The translations under genes and the position numbers were made by a program. From NCBI RefSeq assembly GCF_032302195.1, contig NZ_CP135275.1:5338001-5402000 (forward strand): a stretch of 64,000 nt of DNA, given 5' to 3'. The notes under the pieces were generated by a model, which saw nothing but the letters and a program-made list of their open reading frames with translations, searched no databases and was not told the origin of the DNA. Below, one piece after another: positions 55,340 through 63,109 of the stretch (positions are counted from its first letter, which is position 1; each line of letters begins with the position of its first letter). The DNA comes from Paenibacillus sp. MMS20-IR301. GTDB taxonomy: Bacteria; Bacillota; Bacilli; Paenibacillales; Paenibacillaceae.

Positions 55340-55378
55340 AATAACCGGTATGCGCCAGGCGCAGCCGGTTATTTTTTT
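55340..55378 (+). terminator. Terminator after the aldo/keto reductase
   Basis: AATAACCGG (55340-55348) pairs with CCGGTTATT (55365-55373), inner TGCGC/GCGCA, followed by seven T. Confidence 0.85.
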
Positions 55379-55399
55379 GCAAAAACGACATATTCATTC

Positions 55400-55415
55400 G
55401 TTCTTTATTAAGAAC
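55400..55415. promoter_or_regulatory. SinR-type operator 1 of the tapA-like/sipW/tasA operon
   Basis: GTTCTTTATTAAGAAC contains a perfect GTTCTTT half-site (Bacillus subtilis SinR consensus GTTCTYT) facing GTTCTTA in inverted orientation. Exact reverse complement of the site at 55548-55563. Confidence 0.7.
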
Positions 55416-55547
55416 ATATTTAGATATACAGTGATAAATAGAGATAAATCAAGAAAAACAATGATTTTCGTTCGTTATAAAGGAAATACAGAAGTAAATG
55501 ACGGTTTTCTTTTTGAAACAATACAGTTATGATTTCATTACCGAAAC

Positions 55548-55563
55548 GTTCTTAATAAAGAAC
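55548..55563. promoter_or_regulatory. SinR-type operator 2
   Basis: GTTCTTAATAAAGAAC, the exact reverse complement of operator 1, 148 nt downstream and 46 nt before the proposed start of the tapA-like gene. The pair could support looping. Confidence 0.7.
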
Positions 55564-55608
55564 GATAATAACGAACAGATAAACAGATTTTTGAGGGGAG
55601 GACTTCCT

Positions 55609-56847
55609 CTGAAACCCAGATCTAAAAAAAGGGTAAACACGGGCTCCAAAATAGGATTGCGTTCCCTGCAGTCAGGCGTGGTAATCTCTCTGCTCTTCCT
55701 GTGTACTTCACAGCAGATCGGCAATACCTACGGCGGCTTTACCGATGCAGCCCAATTGGAGAGTGAGATCAGCTTCTGTGCAGTATTTCCCGAGACGTTC
55801 AAAGAACAGCTTATTCAGTTCAAAGGCCATGTTACTGCCGCAGTTCTGTTAGCTGCATCCCTTAAGGACTACAGCTTCCCGCAAAGCTATCAGGGAATAT
55901 CATCCATAGAGAGCATGTCGCTGACTGAGCTGGACGCTGCCGAACAACATCTCTCAGAACAGTTATCAGAGCTTAATTCCGGTCTGAAGCAAGCAGATAT
56001 CCAATTGAATGCTAACCAGCAAACCTGGAATGAGCTAACCGCAGAAATAAACGCTGCAGCCGCAGGACTCGCGGTAATCGGAGGATATATGAACAACCTT
56101 GATCCTTATTGTCTTGAAATTACTGATGATCAGTTCTTCAGCGAATTCCAGAGCAGCCTCTCGCAGAGCGACGTGCTGTCAGAAACATTGACCGCTTCAT
56201 TAAACGGAATTATCCAGTACCTGCAGTCACTGCATGATCCGGATACAGCTTATTCCCTGACCGTCAGCGACTTGGTCTATGGTCCCCTTGGTTTCAGCCA
56301 GGAGGCGGTTTCACAGCGGTTCATCTTCCCGGTCACGGCCACTCTGCCGGAGGATAATATATCAGGCACTCTGCTCTCCACTTACAACAGTCTTAATTCC
56401 TCACTGCTTAGCCTGAAAGACAGTGCGGCTTCCAGCATAGCGGAAATCGGCAGCCAGCAGCAGCTGATCAGCGAGACCCGCAGCGTACGCCTGGAAGAGG
56501 AGGAGCAGGCGCGTCTCGCGGAACAGGCGAAGAAAGATGAAGAAGCGAAGCAGGCTCTGGAGAAGCAGAAGGCGGCGGAGGCCAAAGAAAAGGCGGAGGC
56601 CGAGGAGAAGGCTGCTGCCAAGCCTGAGGACGGGACTAAACCAGAAGACACTTCCGCAGACAAACCGGGCGAAGTCACAGACCTCCCGGATCCGGCCGGA
56701 AGCGGGCAGCCAGAACCTGCCGCAACACCGGCACCTGAATTAACTGAAGCCACGGCACAGGAACCGCAAGCCACGGCAAGCCCTGTACCTGAGCCAGAAC
56801 CTGCACCAGATCTCTCTAACTCCCAACAAGACAAAGGCGGAGATTAA
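55609..56847 (+). CDS. SipW-dependent matrix protein, positional TapA counterpart
   Basis: About 412 aa. An N-terminal basic stretch and one hydrophobic helix end in QQIGNTYGGFTDAA, resembling the signal region of SipW substrates. A helical middle follows, then a Lys/Glu/Ala-rich coiled coil (about residues 280-345) and a Pro/Glu/Ala/Thr-rich tail. First in an operon with sipW and tasA, so it takes the place of TapA, though I see no direct sequence match. Start: the best ribosome site (GAGGGGAGGA, 55593-55602) points to a CTG at 55609; the ATG at 55498 has only a distant AAGGA. Confidence 0.6.
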   Translation: MKPRSKKRVNTGSKIGLRSLQSGVVISLLFLCTSQQIGNTYGGFTDAAQLESEISFCAVFPETFKEQLIQFKGHVTAAVLLAASLKDYSFPQSYQGISSIESMSLTELDAAEQHLSEQLSELNSGLKQADIQLNANQQTWNELTAEINAAAAGLAVIGGYMNNLDPYCLEITDDQFFSEFQSSLSQSDVLSETLTASLNGIIQYLQSLHDPDTAYSLTVSDLVYGPLGFSQEAVSQRFIFPVTATLPEDNISGTLLSTYNSLNSSLLSLKDSAASSIAEIGSQQQLISETRSVRLEEEEQARLAEQAKKDEEAKQALEKQKAAEAKEKAEAEEKAAAKPEDGTKPEDTSADKPGEVTDLPDPAGSGQPEPAATPAPELTEATAQEPQATASPVPEPEPAPDLSNSQQDKGGD

Positions 56848-56848
56848 C

Positions 56849-57433
56849 ATGAAGATTAGAAAATGGATTAGTAACCTGCTCTCTACAGCTATGCTCCTGA
56901 TCTTCATCCTGCTGGTAGCAGCCGTAGTCGTATCCAAGAGCTCCGGCGGTGAGCCTTCCTTCTTCGGGTATGAAATCAAAACCGTGCTCTCCGGCTCCAT
57001 GGAGCCAGGCATCCAGACCGGTTCGATTGTAGCCCTGAAGCCTGGCGGAGATATGAACCGGTTCCAGAAGGGGGATGTCATCACCTTCAGAAGCGAGGAC
57101 AATATTCTGATTACCCACCGGATCGTTGAAGCCACACTTAATTCTGCAACCGGTGAGGCTCTATACCGCACAAAAGGTGATAACAATGATGCTCCTGACA
57201 TGAATCCTGTCAGCTCGGCCAATGTTGTCGCACAGTACACCGGAACCACTATCCCGTATGTCGGGTATGCCATGAACTTCGCCGTCTCCAAAGCCGGCAG
57301 TATAATCCTTATGATTGTGCCGGGCCTGATGCTGCTGTTCTATGCACTCTACAGTTCGTGGAAAGCGCTGAGTGCACTTGAAAAGAAAAACGCGGCACTA
57401 TCCGCTCCTTCCGCACCCGAAACACCGCAATAA
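56849..57433 (+). CDS. sipW: Signal peptidase I, SipW (ER) type
   Basis: 194-aa membrane peptidase. The catalytic Ser lies in LSGSMEPGIQTG and the general base is His in THRIV, the Ser-His arrangement of ER-type signal peptidases rather than Ser-Lys. There is one N-terminal helix and one near the C-terminus. It starts 1 nt after the preceding gene and is followed by tasA; it is expected to process TasA and the tapA-like protein. Confidence 0.95.
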   Translation: MKIRKWISNLLSTAMLLIFILLVAAVVVSKSSGGEPSFFGYEIKTVLSGSMEPGIQTGSIVALKPGGDMNRFQKGDVITFRSEDNILITHRIVEATLNSATGEALYRTKGDNNDAPDMNPVSSANVVAQYTGTTIPYVGYAMNFAVSKAGSIILMIVPGLMLLFYALYSSWKALSALEKKNAALSAPSAPETPQ

Positions 57434-57443
57434 TTGTTGTTAC

Positions 57444-57464
57444 CTTCCGTTTACGAACCGGAAG
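57444..57464 (+). other. Stem-loop between sipW and tasA
   Basis: CTTCCG-N9-CGGAAG hairpin in the 90-nt gap, without a T tract. It may protect or process the tasA message. Confidence 0.4.
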
Positions 57465-57523
57465 ATACAAATATATAGGCGCTGCCTACAACTAATCTCA
57501 AACAATTAGAGGAGGAATTATTA

Positions 57524-58135
57524 ATGGGTATCAAGAAAACTTTGGGTCTTGGCGTTGCATCGGCTGCACTTGGTTTGTCTTTAATCGGCGGAGGAACCTT
57601 CGCTTACTTCAGCGACACTGCACAGAGCACAGCAACTTTCGCAGCAGGTACACTCGATCTGACTTCGGATCCTTCTGTCATCGTTGATATTTCCAACCTG
57701 AAGCCGGGCGATACTGTAACTAAGAACTTCAAACTGAAAAACTCCGGCACCCTTGATATCGGTTCAATCAAGCTCAAAACGACTTCAGAGGTAACCGATA
57801 CGCTCGGCGACAACAATGGCGTTGACCTGAATAAGTTCATTAAAGTGAAATTCCTCGTGAATAAAGACAAAGCGACCCTCACTTCACCGACAGTGGTCTA
57901 TGAGACTACACTCGCTGATCTGAAGAATATCACCCCGGATCTTGTAGATAACACCGGAACTTTCATTGAGCAGCTCTTCACTGAAGCTGACGGCATCAAA
58001 GCCGGTACGGAGGACAGCTTCACAGTACAGTTTGAATTCGTGGATTCCGGCGAAGCACAGAACTATTTCCAGAAAGATAAAATCAAACTGATCTGGGATT
58101 TCGAAGCTAAACAAGGTGCTAAGAAAGCCTACTAA
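57524..58135 (+). CDS. tasA: TasA/CalY family matrix fibre protein
   Basis: 203-aa secreted protein. The signal peptide has the SipW-type end GGGTFAYFSDTAQS, followed by the TasA domain (LDLTSDPSVIVDISNLKPGDT, then beta-sandwich repeats). It is shorter than Bacillus subtilis TasA (261 aa) and closer to CalY-like members. AGGAGG precedes the ATG. Main amyloid-like fibre candidate of the biofilm matrix. Confidence 0.95.
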   Translation: MGIKKTLGLGVASAALGLSLIGGGTFAYFSDTAQSTATFAAGTLDLTSDPSVIVDISNLKPGDTVTKNFKLKNSGTLDIGSIKLKTTSEVTDTLGDNNGVDLNKFIKVKFLVNKDKATLTSPTVVYETTLADLKNITPDLVDNTGTFIEQLFTEADGIKAGTEDSFTVQFEFVDSGEAQNYFQKDKIKLIWDFEAKQGAKKAY

Positions 58136-58152
58136 GAACTGATGCGTTGTCT

Positions 58153-58202
58153 AAAAGCAGTATATCTGAAGCCGGCAACGGTCAAGGTATACTGCTTTTT
58201 CT
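58153..58202 (+). terminator. Terminator of the tasA operon
   Basis: AAAAGCAGTATA (58153-58164) pairs with TATACTGCTTTT (58188-58199), followed by further T. Confidence 0.85.
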
Positions 58203-58218
58203 CCCGCCCGCATGATTT

Positions 58219-58247
58219 TTGTCGGTTTTGCGAATTTTTGTTATACT
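58219..58247 (+). promoter_or_regulatory. SigA promoter of sinR
   Basis: -35 TTGTCG (58219-58224), 17-nt spacer, -10 TATACT (58242-58247), 32 nt before the start codon. Confidence 0.65.
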
Positions 58248-58278
58248 AGTGTCAAAAAGTACGGAGGGCGTTGTAATC

Positions 58279-58623
58279 ATGTCAGATAATATGGGAAGCC
58301 GCATCCATAGGCTTCGTCAGGAGAAGGGTTATTCTCTATCCGAACTGGCGGACAAGGCTGACGTGGCGAAATCATACTTAAGCAATGTGGAACGGAATAT
58401 TCAATCCAACCCCTCCATTCAATTTATCGAAAAGATTGCTGACGCGCTTCAGGTATCCATTCATGTTTTGCTGTATGGCGGACTCGCTGAGACCGAAGAA
58501 CCGGCTCTGGACGGAGAATGGTTCAGCCTGGTTCAGGAGGCTATGGCTTCCGGTATAAGCAAGCGTGAATTTAAGGAATTTCTTGATTACCAGAAATGGC
58601 GGCTGGACCAGAAGGATAATTGA
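58279..58623 (+). CDS. sinR: Biofilm master repressor SinR
   Basis: 114 aa: N-terminal XRE helix-turn-helix (RIHRLRQEKGYSLSELADKA; VAKSYLSNVERNIQSNPSIQF) and a C-terminal SinI-interaction domain (ASGISKREFKEFLDYQKWR), both closely matching Bacillus subtilis SinR along its length. The ATG at 58279 has GGAGGG about 10 nt upstream; the longer frame from 58219 would include the promoter. It lies behind the tasA operon and is convergent with sinI, unlike the tandem sinI-sinR of Bacillus. Confidence 0.94.
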   Translation: MSDNMGSRIHRLRQEKGYSLSELADKADVAKSYLSNVERNIQSNPSIQFIEKIADALQVSIHVLLYGGLAETEEPALDGEWFSLVQEAMASGISKREFKEFLDYQKWRLDQKDN

Positions 58624-58684
58624 ACAGAATGATCCGGTAAAGCCAGGCGCGGTCCGCTGCACCCGGTTATGCCCCTGCCCGGGA

Positions 58685-58731
58685 ATACAGAAAAGGGCAC
58701 AGCGTTCTAATCGCTGTGCCCTTTTCTGTAT
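58685..58731. terminator. 20-bp bidirectional terminator between sinR and sinI
   Basis: ATACAGAAAAGGGCACAGCG (58685-58704) and its exact complement (58712-58731) with a 7-nt loop. Serves both convergent genes. Confidence 0.9.
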
Positions 58732-58754
58732 GTATCCCTGCAAGACTGGTTATC

Positions 58755-58904
58755 CTACATCGCCTGAAGTGCCTTCTCATTAAAAAAACGGCGGATCTCA
58801 TCCGCCTGGATACCGGCCCGCTTAGCAGCCATGAGCAGATATACCCATTCTAAATCCAGATCAACTGCCTGAAGCTCATCATTCCCCTGGTTGGACTGAT
58901 CCAA
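58755..58904 (-). CDS. sinI: Anti-repressor SinI (49 aa)
   Basis: Short gene on the minus strand, TTG start at 58904 with AGGAGGA ending 6 nt upstream, stop TAG at 58755. The peptide begins MDQSNQGNDELQAVD and its core LEWVYLLMAAKRAGIQADEI parallels the SinI core (LDQEWVELMVEAKEANISPEEIRKYL) that binds SinR: Glu-Trp-Val, the spaced Ala-Lys, and EEIR/DEIR. It should dimerise with SinR and relieve repression of the matrix operon. It has its own leader with a c-di-GMP-type riboswitch. Confidence 0.88.
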   Translation of the reverse strand: MDQSNQGNDELQAVDLDLEWVYLLMAAKRAGIQADEIRRFFNEKALQAM

Positions 58905-58928
58905 GAAATCTCCTCCTAGAATTTTTCT

Positions 58929-59022
58929 CGTCCCCAGGCAGTCCGGCCATCATAGTATTTCTACTTTAGATCCGAGACTTTGTGCCCCTGCCTTTCAGCA
59001 GGTTTACCCTTTACTGGACCCT
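58929..59022 (-). promoter_or_regulatory. Cyclic-di-GMP-I (GEMM) riboswitch upstream of sinI
   Basis: Read on the minus strand, the leader shows GGGTAAACC, a CTGCTGAAAGGCAG hairpin with GAAA loop, GGGGCACAAAG, TCTCGGATCTAAAG, an AGTA-GAAA-TACT hairpin, and GATGGCCGGACTGCC, closing with GTCCAG/CTGGGGAC as P1. These match the order and key bases of GEMM-I aptamers (GG.AAACC, GAAA loop, G.CGCAAAG, CTAA, GG..GCCGG.TGCC). The SD lies only about 13 nt past P1, so control is probably at translation. Aptamer GGACTG (58944-58939) could also pair with CAGTCC in sinI codons 3-4. A -10 TATAAT is at 59079-59074. Confidence 0.85.
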
Positions 59023-59407
59023 TTGTTTTGAAAGGATCTGGATAAAATCAATGAAACCGTTCTCCGCAATAACATTATACAAGAACTTTAACGAAAAGTG
59101 TGTCGATATCTGGAATTTTTTTATGTTAAGTTGTGAAGAACCTTAGCTGAAATTGCCTACAGCTTGTATAAATATTCCCATTTTTATTTCAAGCGCCCTC
59201 ATTCCGTTTAAATATAGTTATTATAGACTTCGCTTCCGTGACACAATATAAGAGTAATTACCCAATTTTATGTTTTGCAACTACAAAAATTCTTAAAAAT
59301 TTTATTTTTATTTTTTATAGTTTGAACTGGAAAGCTACCTGTTGATTTAGGATACAGGAATGCCCAAAGAGCTTCTTGCTGAACGGCCGAAATTCATTCT
59401 ATTGTAT

Positions 59408-59450
59408 TCACCTTCTATCCGCGCGACAGCTTATTGTACACGATTGCTGG
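59408..59450 (+). repeat. Dispersed repeat 2, first copy
   Basis: Contains GCGCGACAGCTTATTGTACACGATT-like sequence; a second copy (GCGCGCGGCAGCTCATTGTACATGATT-like) lies at 59788-59840. Key shared core TTGTACA-GATT after CGCGxxAGCT.ATTGTAC. Confidence 0.55.
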
Positions 59451-59549
59451 CCTTCGCTCCCACTAAGGAAGCCAAGCGTGGTGTTGGAGCAAGTTATAGA
59501 GGGTCAATCCCCTCTGTCTGGTTCAAATACACTCCCAATCTGACGCATA

Positions 59550-59775
59550 CGGACACCACAGCCTTTGTTCGCTCGAAAAAGGCCATTGGGGCGGGCTTAC
59601 GGACATGACGGCCCTTATCCGCCGCTTTTCATAGGCAAAATCCACTTTTCCGGTGAAATAACGGCGCTGATGTCCTTAAGGTCCGGCACTCAGGTAGCTT
59701 TCTGCAGGCTTAACGTCTCTCATGTCCGTAACGCTAAGCTGGTCCCTTGAACAACCGTTGCGTGGCTGGCTGCAT
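59550..59775 (+). repeat. Dispersed intergenic repeat, copy B
   Basis: Same element as 23355-23580, in the same orientation and block order: CGGACACCACAGCC, CGGACATGACGGCC, GAAATAACGGCGCTG, TTAACGTCTCTCATGTCCG, GGCTGGCT. Divergence between the copies is substantial but block order and spacing are kept. Confidence 0.8.
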
Positions 59776-59787
59776 TTTTTAATGGTG

Positions 59788-59840
59788 GGTACATTCAACC
59801 CATTTACCTGCGCGCGGCAGCTCATTGTACATGATTTTCC
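59788..59840 (+). repeat. Dispersed repeat 2, second copy
   Basis: Related to 59408-59450 (core AGCTCATTGTACATGATT versus AGCTTATTGTACACGATT). The two copies flank repeat copy B. Confidence 0.55.
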
Positions 59841-60187
59841 GCTTAAAGATGAGTTTTGGACTTCCGGCCGCCGTTATTTCCAAATTTTTTGCTGATTACC
59901 GCTGTTTATGGTGAACATTCTGTAATTCAGGTTTTCTAAAGTATTTTAGTACAATCTATATAGCATTTTTCTTTACTCCGGCCTTGCCTATAAGATTTAT
60001 GATTGTTCCGTATGAATCTCATGTTGAATCATACCGTTTTGCGAACGGATTGCCCGAAAGTATGAATTGATTACCCTGCCGGAAAGTAGCACAATAATGG
60101 TGAGAATGAAACCGCAAACATTGCAGCTCCGCCTGGTGGCACACTTGTATGCCGCGTGTGGAGTTTATCCGTTAGGAGGACCTATTC

Positions 60188-63052
60188 ATGGCCATCAAAG
60201 AGCCCTATACCCATTCCGTCTGGAGCAAATACTACGGCCCCAACCTGGGCTACATCCAGGAGAAATATGAGCAATTCGTCCACAACCCGGCTTCCGTCGA
60301 GCCTCACTACCGTGATCTGTTCACTGTATCCGGTCCGCCTCCGCTCGCCCCTGAGACCGACAAGACGCCTCCACCGGCAATTTCCGGGGATACCGAGTGG
60401 CTCAGAAAGGCCGTAAAGGCCTCCAAGCTGATGGCCAACATCCGGATCTACGGTCATATGGCTGCGGATATTGATCCGCTGGAGCGGAGCAGCAACCCGA
60501 TGGCGAAATGGCTGGAGATTGAGACTTACGAGCTCACCCGCGAAGACCTGAATGCCCTGCCCGCATCGCTGATCTGGGAGAATGCCCCGGAGGGCGTGCA
60601 TACTGCCATGGATGCCGTTCACCGGATGCGCCAGGCATACACGCAGACTATTGCCTATGAGTTCGGGCATGTGCATGATGAACGTGAGCTGCGCTGGCTT
60701 AACAGCCAGGCTGAATCGACCACCTCACCGGCTCCCTTGAACAATGCAGAACGCAAGGAGCTGCTGAAGCGGCTGATTCAGGTAGAGCAGTTCGAGACCT
60801 TCCTGCATAAGACATTCGTCGGCCAGAAGCGCTTCAGCCTGGAAGGCAATGATGCCCTTGTCCCTATGCTGGATGAGATTGTACGGGCTGCCGCCCATGA
60901 CGGCGCTGAACATATTCTTATGGGGATGGCTCACCGCGGAAGACTAAACGTGCTTGCCCATATTCTGGGCAAACCTTATGATATTATTTTCTCGGAATTC
61001 CACCACTCGCCGAACAAGGAGCTGTTCCCGTCCGAAGGCTCCATGGGGATTAACTATGGCTGGACCGGCGATGTGAAATACCATCTGGGAGCTGACCGGG
61101 CTGTCCGTGAGGGCGAAACCGTGCGCACCCGGATTACGCTCGCCAACAACCCGAGCCATCTGGAGTTCGTTAATCCTGTAGTAGAAGGCTTCACACGCGC
61201 AGCACAGGAGGAACGCAGTGCTCCGGGCTTGCCTAAGCTGAATACGAATAAGGCGATGGCTGTACTGATGCACGGCGACGCCGCTTTTCCGGGCGAAGGT
61301 ATTGTTGCTGAAACTCTTAATATCGGCAAACTGCAAGGTTATCAAAACGGCGGTACTGTGCATATTATCGTCAATAACCGGATCGGCTTCACTACGGAAA
61401 GTGAAGATTCCCGCTCCACCCACTATGCCAGTGACCTTGCCAAAGGCTATGAGATTCCGGTGGTGCATGTTAATGCAGATGATCCGGAAGCCTGCATTGC
61501 TGCCGTCCGGCTGGCCAGTGCTTACCGCCACCAGTTCAAGAAGGATTTCCTGATTGATCTGATCGGCTACCGCCGCCACGGCCATAACGAAATGGATGAT
61601 CCGGATACTACCCAGCCGCTGGTCTACAGCAAGGTCCGCAGTCATCCTACAGTCTACCGGGTATACGCTGAACGGCTGCAGCGCGAGAAGGTGGTTACCG
61701 CGGAGGATGTGCAGCGGATGATTACGGATGCCGATCAGGTGCTGCAGCAGGCCTTCGACCAGATGAAGGAAGGCAAACAGAAGAGCGCGGAATCCAAAGC
61801 CTCCGTAGCCCTGGACACATCTTCTCCGCCTCAGCGCATGACAGCAGTTCCGCTGTCCAGTCTGCAGGAGATCAACCGTGAGCTGCTTAGCGTTCCGGAT
61901 GGCTTCACAGTCTATCCGAAGCTGGAGCGGATTCTGAAGCGCCGCAAGGATTCCCTGAATGACGGTGAACGGGTCGACTGGGCGCTCGCCGAAACGCTGG
62001 CCTTCGCCACCATCCTGAAGGACGGCACTCCGATCCGGCTCAGCGGCCAGGATTCACAGCGCGGCACCTTTGCCCACCGGCATCTGGTCCTCCATGACAG
62101 TGAGAGCGGTGAACTTTTCTCTCCGCTGCATCAGCTGACGAATTCCCGCGCCTCCTTCGGCGTCTACAACAGCCCGCTGTCGGAAGCCTCTGTACTCGGC
62201 TATGAATATGGCTATAATGTTTTTGCACCGGAGACCTTCGTGCTCTGGGAAGCGCAGTACGGCGATTTCGCCAATGCCGCCCAGGTCATTATAGACCAGT
62301 TCATCGCCGCCGGCCGGGCCAAATGGACACAGCGCAGCAATCTTACCATCCTGCTCCCTCATGGCTATGAAGGCCAGGGGCCGGAGCACTCGAGCGGCAG
62401 GCTGGAGCGTTTTCTGCAGCTGTCTGCAGAGGAGAACTGGACTGTCGCGAACCTGACCTCCGCCGCCCAGTATTTCCACCTGCTGCGCCGCCAGGCTGCC
62501 CTGTGCGGCCAGGGGGATGCCCGGCCGCTGGTTATCATGGCACCGAAGAGTCTGATCCGCAATCCGCGCAGCACCTCAGCCGGAGCAGACCTCGCCTCCG
62601 GCACCTTCCAGCCGGTGCTGCCCGAGCCGCTGCTTGGCAAGAATCCCGGCGAGGTCAAGCGCCTCGTCGTGTGCAGCGGCAAGGTCGCTATCGACCTGCA
62701 GGCTGAGCTTGAGGGAGCGCGCGGCCAGGACTTCTCCTGGCTCCATATTCTCCGCCTGGAGCAGCTGTATCCGTTCCCGGAACGTGAGCTTGGCACCTAT
62801 CTCAGCAGCTTCGGCTCCCTGGAGGAGATCGTCTGGGTGCAGGAGGAACCGAAGAATATGGGCGGCTGGAGCTATGCCGAACCCCGCCTGCGGGCTATCG
62901 CCCCGCAGCAGGCGGTCCAGTACATCGGCCGTCCGGAGCGCTCCAGCCCGGCCAGCGGCTATGCGGATGTACACAGCTTCGAGCAGCGGCGCATCGTTAG
63001 GGAAGCCCTGAAGTTAAATGCCCCTATACAAGCACCTGTACCGTCCTCCTGA
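60188..63052 (+). CDS. odhA: 2-oxoglutarate dehydrogenase E1 component
   Basis: 954-aa thiamine-diphosphate-dependent decarboxylase of the TCA cycle; it decarboxylates 2-oxoglutarate and passes succinyl to lipoyl-E2. The N-terminal E1-specific helix region (YTHSVWSKYYGPNLGYIQEKY) is followed by the catalytic core with MGMAHRGRLNVLA, HGDAAFPGEG (ThDP site) and YRRHGHNEMDDP. The C-terminal half has LPHGYEGQGPEHSSGRLERFL and the MGGWSYAEPRL close. AGGAGG lies 8 nt before the ATG. Followed by odhB, 57 nt later. Confidence 0.97.
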   Translation: MAIKEPYTHSVWSKYYGPNLGYIQEKYEQFVHNPASVEPHYRDLFTVSGPPPLAPETDKTPPPAISGDTEWLRKAVKASKLMANIRIYGHMAADIDPLERSSNPMAKWLEIETYELTREDLNALPASLIWENAPEGVHTAMDAVHRMRQAYTQTIAYEFGHVHDERELRWLNSQAESTTSPAPLNNAERKELLKRLIQVEQFETFLHKTFVGQKRFSLEGNDALVPMLDEIVRAAAHDGAEHILMGMAHRGRLNVLAHILGKPYDIIFSEFHHSPNKELFPSEGSMGINYGWTGDVKYHLGADRAVREGETVRTRITLANNPSHLEFVNPVVEGFTRAAQEERSAPGLPKLNTNKAMAVLMHGDAAFPGEGIVAETLNIGKLQGYQNGGTVHIIVNNRIGFTTESEDSRSTHYASDLAKGYEIPVVHVNADDPEACIAAVRLASAYRHQFKKDFLIDLIGYRRHGHNEMDDPDTTQPLVYSKVRSHPTVYRVYAERLQREKVVTAEDVQRMITDADQVLQQAFDQMKEGKQKSAESKASVALDTSSPPQRMTAVPLSSLQEINRELLSVPDGFTVYPKLERILKRRKDSLNDGERVDWALAETLAFATILKDGTPIRLSGQDSQRGTFAHRHLVLHDSESGELFSPLHQLTNSRASFGVYNSPLSEASVLGYEYGYNVFAPETFVLWEAQYGDFANAAQVIIDQFIAAGRAKWTQRSNLTILLPHGYEGQGPEHSSGRLERFLQLSAEENWTVANLTSAAQYFHLLRRQAALCGQGDARPLVIMAPKSLIRNPRSTSAGADLASGTFQPVLPEPLLGKNPGEVKRLVVCSGKVAIDLQAELEGARGQDFSWLHILRLEQLYPFPERELGTYLSSFGSLEEIVWVQEEPKNMGGWSYAEPRLRAIAPQQAVQYIGRPERSSPASGYADVHSFEQRRIVREALKLNAPIQAPVPSS

Positions 63053-63109
63053 ACGCAGGAGGCGGACTCATAATAACGTAATTCACTATATTTGGGGAGG
63101 TAACGGCCT

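Larger units (their letters stand above)
59080..60187. other. 1.1-kb intergenic region with dispersed repeats
   Basis: AT-rich DNA (59100-59350), then a repeat zone (59400-59870), then about 300 nt of odhA upstream region. A weak promoter candidate TTGCGA (60039-60044), 16 nt, TATGAA (60061-60066) precedes odhA. I see no convincing gene. Confidence 0.5.

Noticed and set aside
59360..59608. 82-codon open frame (MPKELLAERP...)
   Set aside because: It runs through repeat DNA, has no ribosome binding site and resembles no family I know; the open frame ends within dispersed repeat copy B.
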